Positions 21,644 to 29,729 of a DNA stretch of 29,815 bases are shown one piece after another. Within the stretch, counting starts at the first letter, position 1; each line of letters begins with the position of its first letter. The stretch comes from Bog-756 sp036553725 (lineage in GTDB: Bacteria; Actinomycetota; Acidimicrobiia; Acidimicrobiales; RAAP-2). Location: contig DATBOO010000068.1 in NCBI GenBank assembly GCA_036553725.1, forward strand, positions 1 to 29,815, in the 5' to 3' direction. The position numbers were made by a program, and so were the translations under genes. The notes beneath the pieces are model-generated. The model was given only the letters and a program-made list of their open reading frames with translations. It had not been told where the DNA came from and ran no database searches.

Positions 21644-21688
21644 ACCCCTCTTTACCTGGGCATTTACATAACCTCCCAGGTCAGGGGT
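21644..21688. terminator. Two-part hairpin at the end of the thyX-like gene
   Basis: ACCTGGG (21654-21660) pairs with CCCAGGT (21675-21681), and an outer ACCCCT (21644-21649) pairs with AGGGGT (21683-21688). The stem includes the stop codon of the thyX-like gene. Confidence 0.5.
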
Positions 21689-23339
21689 TTGCGCGATTTC
21701 CTGCTGCCGTCATCGAATTCCGTTTTTCCTCGGCGCGGCGTTCCGCCTCCAGGCGCTCGAGGTCCTCGGCGCCGAAGTCGACATGCGACATGGCCTCGGC
21801 CAAGAGGCGGTGACCGGCCTGTTCCGCGATCAGGCGGTGCATCTCCTGGGCCACCCAGCGATAGCCCGGGTGGCCCTGCGGGCCCGATCGGAGCTCGGTC
21901 AGGTGCATCGCCTCGCGGGCGTTCATCTGCATCGAGTACCGGATGCGGAAGGCGAGGGCCACCGCGTAGGCCGACTCCACCGGGAAGGCCGGGAGCATCG
22001 CCTCGCACAGCTGGCGGGAGCGCTCCAGTGATCCCACATAGCGTTCGGTCAACCCCGCCCCTTCGACCACCTCGGGCACGTCGTACCCCAGGGTGGTGCC
22101 GAGTGGCTGCCACTCGATGGTCAGCATCCGGTGCCGCTGCAGATCGCGGAAGGCGCCGTAGTCGGTGACCACGTCGAACCGGTAGTCGGTGCGCTCGAAG
22201 GCCCGGCCCGGTCGGTGGCGCCGGTTGGACCGGTCCCCCACATAGGCCCGGAGGAGCGAGCGCTTCTCCTCTGACCCGAGCCGGCGGACCCGGGCCAGCA
22301 CCTCCTCCTCCGGTCGGTCGGTGTGGGGGGTGCAGACGGCGGCGATGACCTTCTCCTCACCCTCGGGGTCGAAGTCGACCAGCGTCACCGACGGCTCCCC
22401 CGAGGGACCGGTGGGTGGCTGATCAGCCGGGGAGATCAGGTCGGGGAAGAGTTCCTCGACCAGATACCCGGTCTCCCGCCGGGTCCGTTCCAAGTAGGCC
22501 GACCACGCGCCGCCCCGATCGGGCAGGTCCACCCGCTGGAGGAAGGACGGGATCACCTTGCGCAGCTCGGCCAGCATCAAGTCGGCGTAGTGGCGGGCCT
22601 CGTCCAGGGGATGTGACCGCATCCGGAGCAGCAGCATCTCGTACGACTGCCCGGTGGCGTAGATGCCCACGTTGGACAGGGAGGCGGCCGGCAGCAGGCC
22701 GCGGGTGGCGTCGAGGGCCTTGGCCCGGATGGCCTGGCGGTGGACAAAGTCGGAATCGCCGGGGAGGCGCGGGTGACGGGCCGACAGCCAGGCCTGAGCC
22801 CCCTCGAGGAGCTCGCCGTAGGTGTCGAACATCCGGTCCAGGTCGCCGACGTAACGGGCGCCGAGCGGCGAGTCGAGGAGGCCCGGAGGTCGGTAGTAGC
22901 GGTAGTGGCCGGTGGTCAGTCGCTGGTTGTAGGCGATGTACCGGGTCGACTGTTCGAGGTAGGCCATCAGCCGGCCCCATTCGAGAACCTTGGTCAGCAC
23001 GTTGGAGGCCTGCTCGCAGGCCAGGTGCACCCCTCCCAACTGGGCCACCGAGTCGTCGCCGTACTCGAAGAAGACCTTCTCGTAGAGCTGCTCGGCCCGC
23101 TTCAGCCCGACGGTGGCGTCGACGGTGGCGTCGCCGGAGATGTCGAGCTCCCCCACGAACTCGTCGAGGAACAGCCGGCGGAGACTCTTGGGCGAGCGCG
23201 AGTAGCGCGCAAACAGTGCACCCTTTACGACTTCTGGCAGGTTGACCAGGGCAAACACCGGCAGGTCGAGATTGGTGACGTAACGACGGAGGATGTCTTC
23301 CTCGTCGGCGCTGAACGTCTCAGTGGCGTAGGGGAACAT
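21681..23339 (-). CDS. Tandem (double-domain) FAD-dependent thymidylate synthase-like protein
   Basis: 552 residues, more than twice a normal ThyX (about 220-250). ThyX methylates dUMP with methylene-tetrahydrofolate and FAD. Both halves look ThyX-like. Half 1 has ARYSRS (44-49), a GDDSVAQLGGVHL block and WGRLMAYLEQSTRY (121-134), which lines up with the ThyX RHR-x7-S segment but has W-G-R for R-H-R while keeping E129, S131, R133 and Y134. Half 2 has HRPGRAFE (375-382), QRHR (401-404) with the true R-H-R but Pro412 in place of the serine, and a C-terminal NAREAMHLTELR (473-484) typical of ThyX. TAGTGT, which includes the helicase TAG stop, lies 9 nt before the ATG at 23339. Activity as a thymidylate synthase is uncertain. 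Confidence 0.85.
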   Translation of the reverse strand: MFPYATETFSADEEDILRRYVTNLDLPVFALVNLPEVVKGALFARYSRSPKSLRRLFLDEFVGELDISGDATVDATVGLKRAEQLYEKVFFEYGDDSVAQLGGVHLACEQASNVLTKVLEWGRLMAYLEQSTRYIAYNQRLTTGHYRYYRPPGLLDSPLGARYVGDLDRMFDTYGELLEGAQAWLSARHPRLPGDSDFVHRQAIRAKALDATRGLLPAASLSNVGIYATGQSYEMLLLRMRSHPLDEARHYADLMLAELRKVIPSFLQRVDLPDRGGAWSAYLERTRRETGYLVEELFPDLISPADQPPTGPSGEPSVTLVDFDPEGEEKVIAAVCTPHTDRPEEEVLARVRRLGSEEKRSLLRAYVGDRSNRRHRPGRAFERTDYRFDVVTDYGAFRDLQRHRMLTIEWQPLGTTLGYDVPEVVEGAGLTERYVGSLERSRQLCEAMLPAFPVESAYAVALAFRIRYSMQMNAREAMHLTELRSGPQGHPGYRWVAQEMHRLIAEQAGHRLLAEAMSHVDFGAEDLERLEAERRAEEKRNSMTAAGNRANP

Positions 23340-23351
23340 GCCCGGATCACA

Positions 23352-25421
23352 CTAGGACGGCACCGACGGCTCAGGCGCGGACCCCATCGGCACCGGATCG
23401 TCCGCCCCCACCACGCCCCGTTTGAGGAGCGCCACCGCGGTCAGGGCCGACTCCCGGGTCGGCGGGTCCGGGGCCACCTGGCCCAGCTGGCGCACCAGGT
23501 CGATCAGCTGGCGGATGTTGCGCACGAAGTCGCCGGGGGCGACCTCGGTCTCCCGGAGCACCGAATCGAGGGTGCCTCCCCCCGCCCAGCCGATGGCCGC
23601 CCGGGCGAGCCCGGCGTCGGGCCGTCGTGTGCGGCGCAGGCCGGCCAGGCGCTCGTCGGCGCGCAGGCCGGCGGCCAGCGCGTCGAGGCCGGCCAGGCGC
23701 TCAACCACCTGTCGCTGCCGGGGAGGGGGCTCGTCGTCGACTACCCGGCGGGCCTCGAAGGTGAGGGCGGACGCCACTCCGCACAGCGATGCCGGGTCCA
23801 GCCCGTCGAACAACCCGATCCTCAGGGCCTCGGCCACCAACAGGTCCGACTCGTGGTAGATGGAGGCGAGGGCGCGGCCCGGCCCGGTCAGATGCCAGCC
23901 CTCGATGAACCCCCGCCCCTCGAGGATGGCCAGACGCCGGTCGAGCTGGACCGAGAGCGAGACCGAGCCGGCGGGAGCCTGCCACTGCCCGTACGAGGCG
24001 GCCAGGAGCCCGCGGGCCTCTTCCCTCGACCAGCGGCGCACCAGGTTGACCGCCAGGTTGTACGTGGGATGGAAGGACGAGACCAGGTCCGGCGGGGGGG
24101 CGACGGCGGTGCGGGCCACCAGGGTGAAGGGGGTGGCCGCCGACCACAGGACGACGGCGTGCCCGACCGTGTCGATCCCCCGGCGTCCGGCCCGGCCGGT
24201 CAGCTGCCGGAACTCGCCAGAGGTCAGCGCCGAGGTGTCCGATCCCCGGAATTTGGCGAATCGCTCCACCACCACGGTCCGGGCCGGCATGTTGATGCCC
24301 AGCGCCAGCGTCTCGGTGGCGAACACCACCTTGAGCAGCCCTTCGGAGAAGCAGTGCTCGACGGCCTGGCGGAACGCCGGGACCAGTCCGGCGTGGTGGG
24401 GTGCGATGCCCGCTTCCAGGGCCGCCGACCACGGCCCGTAGCCCAGGGTGCTGAGGTCGTCATCGGTCAGCCGCTCCACCGCGGCCTCGGTCAGTTGGCG
24501 GATCCGCACCCGCTCGGCTCCCGTGGTCAGCCGGATTCCGTCCTGGAGGCACTGACGGGTGGCGTCGTCGCAGGCGGCCCTCGAGAAAATGAAGGTGATG
24601 GCGGGGAGCAGGCCGGCCTCGGCCAGGTACTCGACCACCTCGCGTCGGCGCGGCGTCCGGTACCGGTGCCGGGGATTCCGGCGCCGACGGTCGTCGAGGG
24701 CGACGCCGTCGGGGTTGGGCGCTCCCTCCCGGAGCAGCGGCAGCAGGGTGATCCCGTCACGGCCCCGCTCGGCGACGGCGTAGTGGTTGTGCAGGGTGAC
24801 GGGCCGGTGGGTGGCCACCACCACCCGGGTCGTCCCTCGTACCGAGGTGAGCCAGGCTCCGAAGTCCCGGGCGTTGCTGACAGTGGCCGACAGGCTCACG
24901 AAGGTCACGGCCGGAGGCGTGAGGACGAGCACCTCCTCCCACACCGAACCCCGGTAAGGATCCTGGAGGAAGTGCACCTCGTCGAGCACCACTACCTGGA
25001 GCCCGTCGAGCACCGACGAGCGGCTGAAGAGCATGTTGCGGAGGACCTCGGTGGTCATCACCACGATCGGTGCCCGGGCCTGGTGGGAGACGTCGCCGGT
25101 CAACAGTCCGACCCGGTCCGCTCCGTAGCGCTCGGACAGTTCGGCGAACTTCTGGTTGGAGAGGGCCTTGATCGGCGTGGTGTAGAACGTCTTCCCTCCC
25201 AGCTCGAGGGCCCGCGCCGCGGCATAGTCGGCGATCACCGTCTTGCCCGACCCGGTGGGTGCCGACACCAGCACCGACTCGCCCCGGTCGACGGCGTCCA
25301 TAGCCTGGTGCTGGAAGGCGTCCAGGGCGAACCCGAGCCCCTGCTCGAAGCGAAGCCGCAATCCCTCCCCTGCTCCGTCGCCGGCGTCCCGGGCCGTCCC
25401 CCGGACACGCCCGGCGGTCAT
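23352..25421 (-). CDS. Ski2/HelY-type DEAD/DEAH-box RNA helicase
   Basis: 689 residues from ATG at 25421, overlapping the tatC stop (ATGA). Superfamily 2 motifs in order: Q-like FQHQ (36-39), Walker A SAPTGSGKT (53-61), TTPIKALSNQK (81-91), TTEVLRNML (123-131), DEVH (147-150), SLSATVSN (motif III), FATETLALGINMPA and Q-L-T-G-R-A-G-R-R-G-I-D (motif VI). The C-terminal 200 residues look like the DSHCT region of Mtr4/Ski2/HelY (ALRIGLFDGLDPASLCGVAS). It is shorter than the roughly 900-residue actinobacterial HelY, apparently lacking an arch-like insertion. Likely an RNA-remodelling or decay helicase. An upstream open frame (25422-25871) is antiparallel shadow of tatC. Confidence 0.92.
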   Translation of the reverse strand: MTAGRVRGTARDAGDGAGEGLRLRFEQGLGFALDAFQHQAMDAVDRGESVLVSAPTGSGKTVIADYAAARALELGGKTFYTTPIKALSNQKFAELSERYGADRVGLLTGDVSHQARAPIVVMTTEVLRNMLFSRSSVLDGLQVVVLDEVHFLQDPYRGSVWEEVLVLTPPAVTFVSLSATVSNARDFGAWLTSVRGTTRVVVATHRPVTLHNHYAVAERGRDGITLLPLLREGAPNPDGVALDDRRRRNPRHRYRTPRRREVVEYLAEAGLLPAITFIFSRAACDDATRQCLQDGIRLTTGAERVRIRQLTEAAVERLTDDDLSTLGYGPWSAALEAGIAPHHAGLVPAFRQAVEHCFSEGLLKVVFATETLALGINMPARTVVVERFAKFRGSDTSALTSGEFRQLTGRAGRRGIDTVGHAVVLWSAATPFTLVARTAVAPPPDLVSSFHPTYNLAVNLVRRWSREEARGLLAASYGQWQAPAGSVSLSVQLDRRLAILEGRGFIEGWHLTGPGRALASIYHESDLLVAEALRIGLFDGLDPASLCGVASALTFEARRVVDDEPPPRQRQVVERLAGLDALAAGLRADERLAGLRRTRRPDAGLARAAIGWAGGGTLDSVLRETEVAPGDFVRNIRQLIDLVRQLGQVAPDPPTRESALTAVALLKRGVVGADDPVPMGSAPEPSVPS

Positions 25422-26167
25422 CGTCGGATGACCTTCCCGATGACGATGGAGATCTCGTAGAAGAGGTAGAGGGGGATGGCCATGGCCATCATCGAGAAGG
25501 GGTCCGAGCTCGGCGTGACGACCCCGGCCACCACCACGATGAGCACGATGGCCCACCGCCGCCACGAGGACAGCTTCTCCGGGCTCAGCACGCCGGCCAC
25601 CTCCAGCGACACCAGGAGGACGGGAAACTCGAAGGTCAGCCCGAACACCGTCATGAGCAGCACGATCAGGCTCAGGTACTTGGTCGGGTCGAGGATCTGG
25701 TGCAGGCTCGGCCCGCCGATGTTGTCGAGGAAGTTCAGTGCGTGGGGGAAGGTGAGGTAGGCCACCACGCACCCGAGGGCGAACAGGGCGATCGAGGCCA
25801 CGATGAACGGGACTGCGTACTTCTTCTCCTTGGGGTTGAGGCCCGGGGTGATGAACCGCCAGAGCTCCCACAGCAGGACCGGGGAGGCGAGGAAGAGCCC
25901 GCCGTAGGCCGCGATCTTCACCCGCAGGGCGAGGCCGTCGAGCGGCCCGGTGATGTAGAAGCCGCAGTGGCGGGGCGCCACCTGGCAGTAGGGGTGCTTC
26001 AGGAAGGAGAGGATCCAGGGGTAGACCAAGAAGGCGGCGGTGGCGGCCACCACGAAGGCCACCGCGCAGATCAGGACCCGGCGGCGCAGCTCGGTGAGGT
26101 GCTCCACCAGGGTCATGGCGTCGGGCTTGGGCCGGGCCTCGCTGCGGCGCTTCAGGGAGATGGCCAT
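25418..26167 (-). CDS. tatC: Sec-independent (Tat) protein translocase TatC
   Basis: 249 residues, ATG at 26167. TatC recognises twin-arginine signal peptides and nucleates the Tat translocon. Conserved segments are MTLVEHLTELRRRVL (18-32), the periplasmic loop with YCQVAPRHCGFYITGPLDGL, SPVLLWELWRFITPGLNPKEKKY, FLDNIGGPSLHQILDPTKYLSL and FGLTFEFPVLLV, with six predicted membrane helices and a basic end. It lies 49 bp after tatB and overlaps the helicase start by 4 bp. A loop Cys pair (YCQVAPRHC) might form a disulfide, a feature of some actinobacterial TatC proteins. Confidence 0.96.
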   Translation of the reverse strand: MAISLKRRSEARPKPDAMTLVEHLTELRRRVLICAVAFVVAATAAFLVYPWILSFLKHPYCQVAPRHCGFYITGPLDGLALRVKIAAYGGLFLASPVLLWELWRFITPGLNPKEKKYAVPFIVASIALFALGCVVAYLTFPHALNFLDNIGGPSLHQILDPTKYLSLIVLLMTVFGLTFEFPVLLVSLEVAGVLSPEKLSSWRRWAIVLIVVVAGVVTPSSDPFSMMAMAIPLYLFYEISIVIGKVIRR

Positions 26168-26216
26168 GGGTGTCGGGCTCCAGTCGGTGGATTCGCCGGC
26201 CGGGGATCCGTTGGGG

Positions 26217-26687
26217 TCAGTTCAACCCTGGGTCGTCGGGGACGACCCCACCGGTGGATCGGACCTGGTGGACGATCCCCCCCGCGTCGGGGATCAGGTC
26301 CCCGGGCACCAGGGTCGGTCGCCCGGGGGCGTCCGCCGGGCGGGTGGGGTCGGTGGGGTCGGTGGGGGCCCCGGACGGGTCGCCGTGCACACCGGGCTGT
26401 TCGGAGCCGTTGGCGGAGCCGGATGGCGCGGGCTGTTCGCCGCTGTGGGAGTCGGCCAGCGTGTCGAGGAAGGACAGGGGCGAGCGGACCGCCTGGGAGA
26501 TCTTCTCGGTGGAGGGCAGGTCGGGGAACGATCCCCGCACGTCGGATTCGAGCCGTTCGCGGAACTTCCGGAAGTCGCCCCACAGCCCGCCGATCTGCTT
26601 GGCCATCTTCGGCAGCTTGTCGGGGCCGAGGACCACCAGGGCCACCACCAGGATGACCAACACCTTCGCCGGGCTCAGGAAGGGCAC
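26217..26687 (-). CDS. tatB: Tat translocase subunit, TatA/TatB family (TatB-like)
   Basis: 156 residues from GTG at 26687. A single N-terminal membrane helix (SPAKVLVILVVALVVLGPDKLP, 5-26) is followed by an amphipathic helix (KMAKQIGGLWGDFRKFRERLESDV, 27-50) and a long Pro/Thr/Gly-rich tail. The G-P-D-K-L-P hinge resembles TatB (GPERLP) more than TatA. The last 100 residues are low-complexity and cytoplasmic. TACACT (26699-26694) ends 6 nt before the GTG and there is no ribosome site, so the message may start at the initiation codon. It directly precedes tatC. Only one TatA/B gene is in the window. Confidence 0.87.
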   Translation of the reverse strand: MPFLSPAKVLVILVVALVVLGPDKLPKMAKQIGGLWGDFRKFRERLESDVRGSFPDLPSTEKISQAVRSPLSFLDTLADSHSGEQPAPSGSANGSEQPGVHGDPSGAPTDPTDPTRPADAPGRPTLVPGDLIPDAGGIVHQVRSTGGVVPDDPGLN

Positions 26688-26693
26688 GAGGCA

Positions 26694-26699
26694 AGTGTA
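26694..26699 (-). promoter_or_regulatory. -10 box for leaderless tatB
   Basis: TACACT on the minus strand ends 6 nt before the GTG start. Confidence 0.4.
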
Positions 26700-26749
26700 C
26701 CGGCGTCCTGGGCGATTCGGCGCCCGGGCCACCTGGGACCGGACCCGGC

Positions 26750-27547
26750 CTACCCCCCGTCCGGTCCGACGGGCGGCCCGCGCCGGGACGTCCCCCGGTG
26801 CGGTCCGGGCCGACGCGGAGCCCGGAGGGCCAGCACCAGGAGGATCAGCACCACCACCGCCACCGCCGCCAGGACGACCAACCAGGCCGGCCGGTCGAGG
26901 GGCCACGCCTTGAAGGCCATCTTGCCGACGATCAGGTCTCTGGAGATCGGTCCGAAGTAGCGGCTGTCCTCCGAGTCGGTGCGATTGTCGCCCATGACGA
27001 AGTACTCGCCCGCGGGGACGGTAAAGGGGTGGGTGAGGCTGAACCCATCCGGAAGCGGGCTCGGGGTGGTGACGGTGGAATCCGGCAGCCAGGGCTCGGG
27101 GAGGAGCTGGCCGTTGATGTACACCTTCCCGTCGACCGACGCCACGGTGTCGCCCGGGAGACCGATGACCCGCTTGACGAGGTCGGTGTAGTCCACCTGC
27201 TCGAGCGGGGGCCGTCGGAAGACCACCACGTCCCCCCGACCCACGCCATGGAGGCGGTAGCTCAGCTTGTCGACCACGATGCGGTCGCCGATCTGGAGCG
27301 TGGGCAGCATCGACCCCGAGGGGATGTAGAACATCTGGGCCACGAATACCCGCACGCCCACGGCGAGCACCAAGGCGACCAGCAACACGACCAGCCATTC
27401 GATCACCCACCGGGTCTGGTGGCCGGGCCTGGCGCGCTCCGGGCGGAGACCCGGACCGCCCGTGCCGTCGAGGTCGTTCTGCCCGCGGATCGTCGCCGCC
27501 CCGGAGGTGACCACGTCCACGGCGGCACTGTGAAGGTCGGGATCCAC
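26750..27547 (-). CDS. lepB: Signal peptidase I (C-terminal extra membrane helix)
   Basis: 265 residues from GTG at 27547. The enzyme cuts signal peptides at the outer membrane face using a Ser/Lys dyad. After a cytoplasmic tail, TM1 is at 48-70; SGSMLPTLQIGDRIVV carries Ser79, and DLVKRVIGLPGD carries Lys125. GEYFVMGDNRTDSEDSRYFGPI (180-201) is the usual box D/E. Unlike its neighbour it has a second membrane helix near the C terminus (222-242) before a basic tail. TAGCCT (27562-27557) lies 9 nt before the GTG. It follows a second lepB (37-bp gap) and precedes tatB. Confidence 0.94.
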   Translation of the reverse strand: MDPDLHSAAVDVVTSGAATIRGQNDLDGTGGPGLRPERARPGHQTRWVIEWLVVLLVALVLAVGVRVFVAQMFYIPSGSMLPTLQIGDRIVVDKLSYRLHGVGRGDVVVFRRPPLEQVDYTDLVKRVIGLPGDTVASVDGKVYINGQLLPEPWLPDSTVTTPSPLPDGFSLTHPFTVPAGEYFVMGDNRTDSEDSRYFGPISRDLIVGKMAFKAWPLDRPAWLVVLAAVAVVVLILLVLALRAPRRPGPHRGTSRRGPPVGPDGG

Positions 27548-27556
27548 CAGGGGGCG

Positions 27557-27562
27557 AGGCTA
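27557..27562 (-). promoter_or_regulatory. -10 box before the second lepB
   Basis: TAGCCT on the minus strand ends 9 nt before the GTG, in the 37-bp gap between the two lepB genes. Confidence 0.4.
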
Positions 27563-27584
27563 CTCGACCGGTACCGCCGATCCG

Positions 27585-28244
27585 CTACAGGCCTTTCAGG
27601 TGGCTGATGGGCCACACCACCGCCACCGCCCGGCCGACGATCAAGGACTTGGGAATCGGTCCGAAGAACCGACTGTCCTCGGAGAAGCGGCGGTTGTCCC
27701 CCATCACGTAGTACTCGCCCGCGGGTATCTTGACCGGTCCGGGAAGGTCGAACTGCTGGTGTGGGTCCCCGCCGGACAAGGCACCGCTGTAGCTGTTCGG
27801 CCCCGGGGGCAGCCACGGCTCGGACAGGGGCTTCCCGTCGATGTAGATGTTGCCGTTGCTCGAAGAGATGGTCTCCCCCGGCAGCCCGACCACCCGCTTC
27901 ACCAGATCGGCGTAGGCCTGGTCCTCGAGGGCCGGGCGGGCGAAGACCACCACGTCGCCGCGGTGGGGATCGTGGAATCGATAGCTCAGCTTGTTGACGA
28001 TGATCCGATCACCGATCTGGAGTGTCGGGAGCATCGACCCCGACGGAATGTAGAAGGACTGCACGACATAGGTGCGCAGCACGACGGTGGACAGCACTAC
28101 CGCCATCAGGATGATCGCCCATTCGATCACCGCCCGATGGCTTCGGCTCTTCATCGGGCCGGCCGGCACCTCGCCCTCACCCTCCTTCGCCAGGAGGTCT
28201 GACCCTGTGGTCGGCCGGGATCCGCCGGGGAGTTGAGTGGCCAC
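27585..28244 (-). CDS. lepB: Signal peptidase I
   Basis: 219 residues from GTG at 28244. A cytoplasmic N-terminal tail (1-37) is followed by one membrane helix (39-61), then SGSMLPTLQIGDRIIV with Ser70 and DLVKRVVGLPGE with Lys116, and GEYYVMGDNRRFSEDSRFFGPIPKS (176-200). It ends in WPISHLKGL without a second membrane helix. The two lepB genes share strong identity in the catalytic core (FYIPSGSMLPTLQIGDRI in both), so they probably arose by tandem duplication and then took different C termini. TAGCGT (28259-28254) lies 9 nt before the GTG. Confidence 0.94.
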   Translation of the reverse strand: MATQLPGGSRPTTGSDLLAKEGEGEVPAGPMKSRSHRAVIEWAIILMAVVLSTVVLRTYVVQSFYIPSGSMLPTLQIGDRIIVNKLSYRFHDPHRGDVVVFARPALEDQAYADLVKRVVGLPGETISSSNGNIYIDGKPLSEPWLPPGPNSYSGALSGGDPHQQFDLPGPVKIPAGEYYVMGDNRRFSEDSRFFGPIPKSLIVGRAVAVVWPISHLKGL

Positions 28245-28253
28245 AACCAGGGG

Positions 28254-28259
28254 ACGCTA
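28254..28259 (-). promoter_or_regulatory. -10 box before the first lepB
   Basis: TAGCGT on the minus strand ends 9 nt before the GTG start, just after the hairpin at 28271-28305. Confidence 0.4.
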
Positions 28260-28270
28260 CCGCACCGGGA

Positions 28271-28305
28271 CTGCCATCCCGGGTGCAGGGAGCGGCGGAT
28301 GGCAG
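28271..28305 (-). terminator. Hairpin between pafA and lepB
   Basis: CTGCCATCC (28271-28279) pairs with GGATGGCAG (28297-28305) around a 17-nt loop in the 119-bp gap. There is no T run. It may end pafA transcription before the lepB promoter. Confidence 0.5.
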
Positions 28306-28363
28306 GGGTCGTGGCGGTGGTATGGGTGACGGCCGTGGCGGGTGGTCCCCGCTTCCCGGCCGG

Positions 28364-29722
28364 TCACAGCCCGGCGATGAGCTTCTCCACCCGCTCGTCC
28401 TTGGATTTGAAGGGGTCCTTGAGGAGCACGGTGCGCTGCGCCTGGTCGTTGAGCTTGAGGTGGACCCAGTCGACGGTGAAGTCGCGCCGCCGTTCCTTGG
28501 CCCGCTTCACGAATTCCCCCCGCAGGCGGGCGCGGGTGGTCTGGGGAGGCGTGGACATGGCGGCGGCGATGTCGGCATCATCGCACATCCGATCGAGCTG
28601 ATCGTGACGCTGCAGCCGGTAGTAGAGCCCGCGCGATCGGTCGACGTCGTGGTACTGGAGGTCGAGCAGCGACACGTTGGGGCTGTGTAGGGAGTGGGAG
28701 TGGCGGTCGCGGTAGGCCTCGATCAACCGGTACTTGGCCACCCAGTCACACTCCCGGTGCAGGGAGAGGGGGTCGGACTCCAGTCCCTTCAGACAGTGCT
28801 CCCACATGTCGAGGGCCCGGTCCTCCTGGGGCGACAGCCCCTGGCGGTCTCGGTAGCGGATGGCCCGCTGGAGGTACTCGCCCTGGATGTCCAGGGCGCT
28901 CATCTCACGCCCGTTGGCCAGGCGGACCGGCCGCCGGCAGGTGATGTCGTGGCTGATCTCGCGAATGGCCCGGATGGGGTTCTCGAGGGTCAGGTCCCGC
29001 ATGACCGTGGACGGGTCCTCGAGCATGCGCAGCACGATGCTGGTGGCTCCGACCTTGAGGAAGGTGGCGTACTCGCTCATGTTGGAGTCGCCCACGATCA
29101 CGTGGAGGCGACGGTACTTCTCGGCGTCGGCATGGGGCTCGTCCCGGGTGTTGATGATCGGTCGGCTCCGGGTGGTCGCCGAGCTCACGCCCTCCCAGAT
29201 GTGTTCGGCCCGCTGGCTGAGGCAGAAGACCGCCCCCCGGGCCGTCTGGAGCACCTTGCCCGCCCCGGCGTAGGACTGCCGGCTGACCAGGAACGGGATG
29301 AGCACTTCGGTGTAGTGGGCGAAGTCGTCCCGGCGGCTGGTCAGGTAGTTCTCATGGCAACCGTAGGAGTTGCCCGCCGAATCGGTGTTGTTCTTGAACA
29401 GGTAGATGTCCCCCCGGATGCCCTCCTCCCGCAGCCGGGCCTCGGCTCCTTCCACCAACGACGAGAGGATCCACTCCCCCGCCTTGTCGTGGGTCACCAG
29501 CTCGGCGATGTCGTCGCACTCGGGGGTGGCGTACTCGGGGTGACTGCCCACATCGAGGTAGAGCCGGGCCCCGTTCTCCAGGAACACGTTGGACGAGCGT
29601 CCCCAGCTGACCACCCGGCGGAACAGGTACCGGGCCACCTCGTCGGGGCTGAGCCGGCGCTGCCCGCGCAGCGTGCAGGTCACCCCGTACTCGTTCTCCA
29701 AGCCGTAGATCCGCTTGTCCAT
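28364..29722 (-). CDS. pafA: Pup--protein ligase PafA
   Basis: 452 residues, the same length as M. tuberculosis PafA. It attaches the prokaryotic ubiquitin-like protein Pup to lysines of targets for the 20S proteasome. Near-invariant blocks: GLENEYGVTCT with Glu9 (Mg-ATP), RLYLDVGSHPEYATPECD with Asp57 (catalytic base), GDIYLFKNNTDSAGNSYGCHENYL, the SQRAEHIWEGVSSATTRSRP stretch, HVIVGDSNMSE and the end DWVHLKLNDQAQRTVLLKDPF. It lacks the N-terminal loop insertion of the depupylase Dop, which separates the two. The start is the ATG at 29722; TACCGT (29735-29730) lies 7 nt upstream, so the message may be leaderless. Upstream bases 29736-29815 hold no full gene. Confidence 0.97.
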   Translation of the reverse strand: MDKRIYGLENEYGVTCTLRGQRRLSPDEVARYLFRRVVSWGRSSNVFLENGARLYLDVGSHPEYATPECDDIAELVTHDKAGEWILSSLVEGAEARLREEGIRGDIYLFKNNTDSAGNSYGCHENYLTSRRDDFAHYTEVLIPFLVSRQSYAGAGKVLQTARGAVFCLSQRAEHIWEGVSSATTRSRPIINTRDEPHADAEKYRRLHVIVGDSNMSEYATFLKVGATSIVLRMLEDPSTVMRDLTLENPIRAIREISHDITCRRPVRLANGREMSALDIQGEYLQRAIRYRDRQGLSPQEDRALDMWEHCLKGLESDPLSLHRECDWVAKYRLIEAYRDRHSHSLHSPNVSLLDLQYHDVDRSRGLYYRLQRHDQLDRMCDDADIAAAMSTPPQTTRARLRGEFVKRAKERRRDFTVDWVHLKLNDQAQRTVLLKDPFKSKDERVEKLIAGL

Positions 29723-29729
29723 TACCCTC

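Larger units (their letters stand above)
21194..21680. other. Gene-free 487-bp stretch rich in hairpins
   Basis: No convincing coding frame on either strand. It holds the promoter of the DUF4193-type gene, a 10-bp hairpin with T tract (21444-21493), the palindrome TTCGATCGAA (21554-21563) and the hairpin at the thyX 3' end (21644-21688). Confidence 0.7.

Noticed and set aside
22740..25460. 906-codon plus-strand open frame
   Set aside because: Antisense shadow of the helicase and thyX-like genes. The translation is Gly/Arg/Val/His-rich without a recognisable fold, whereas the minus strand encodes clear motifs.
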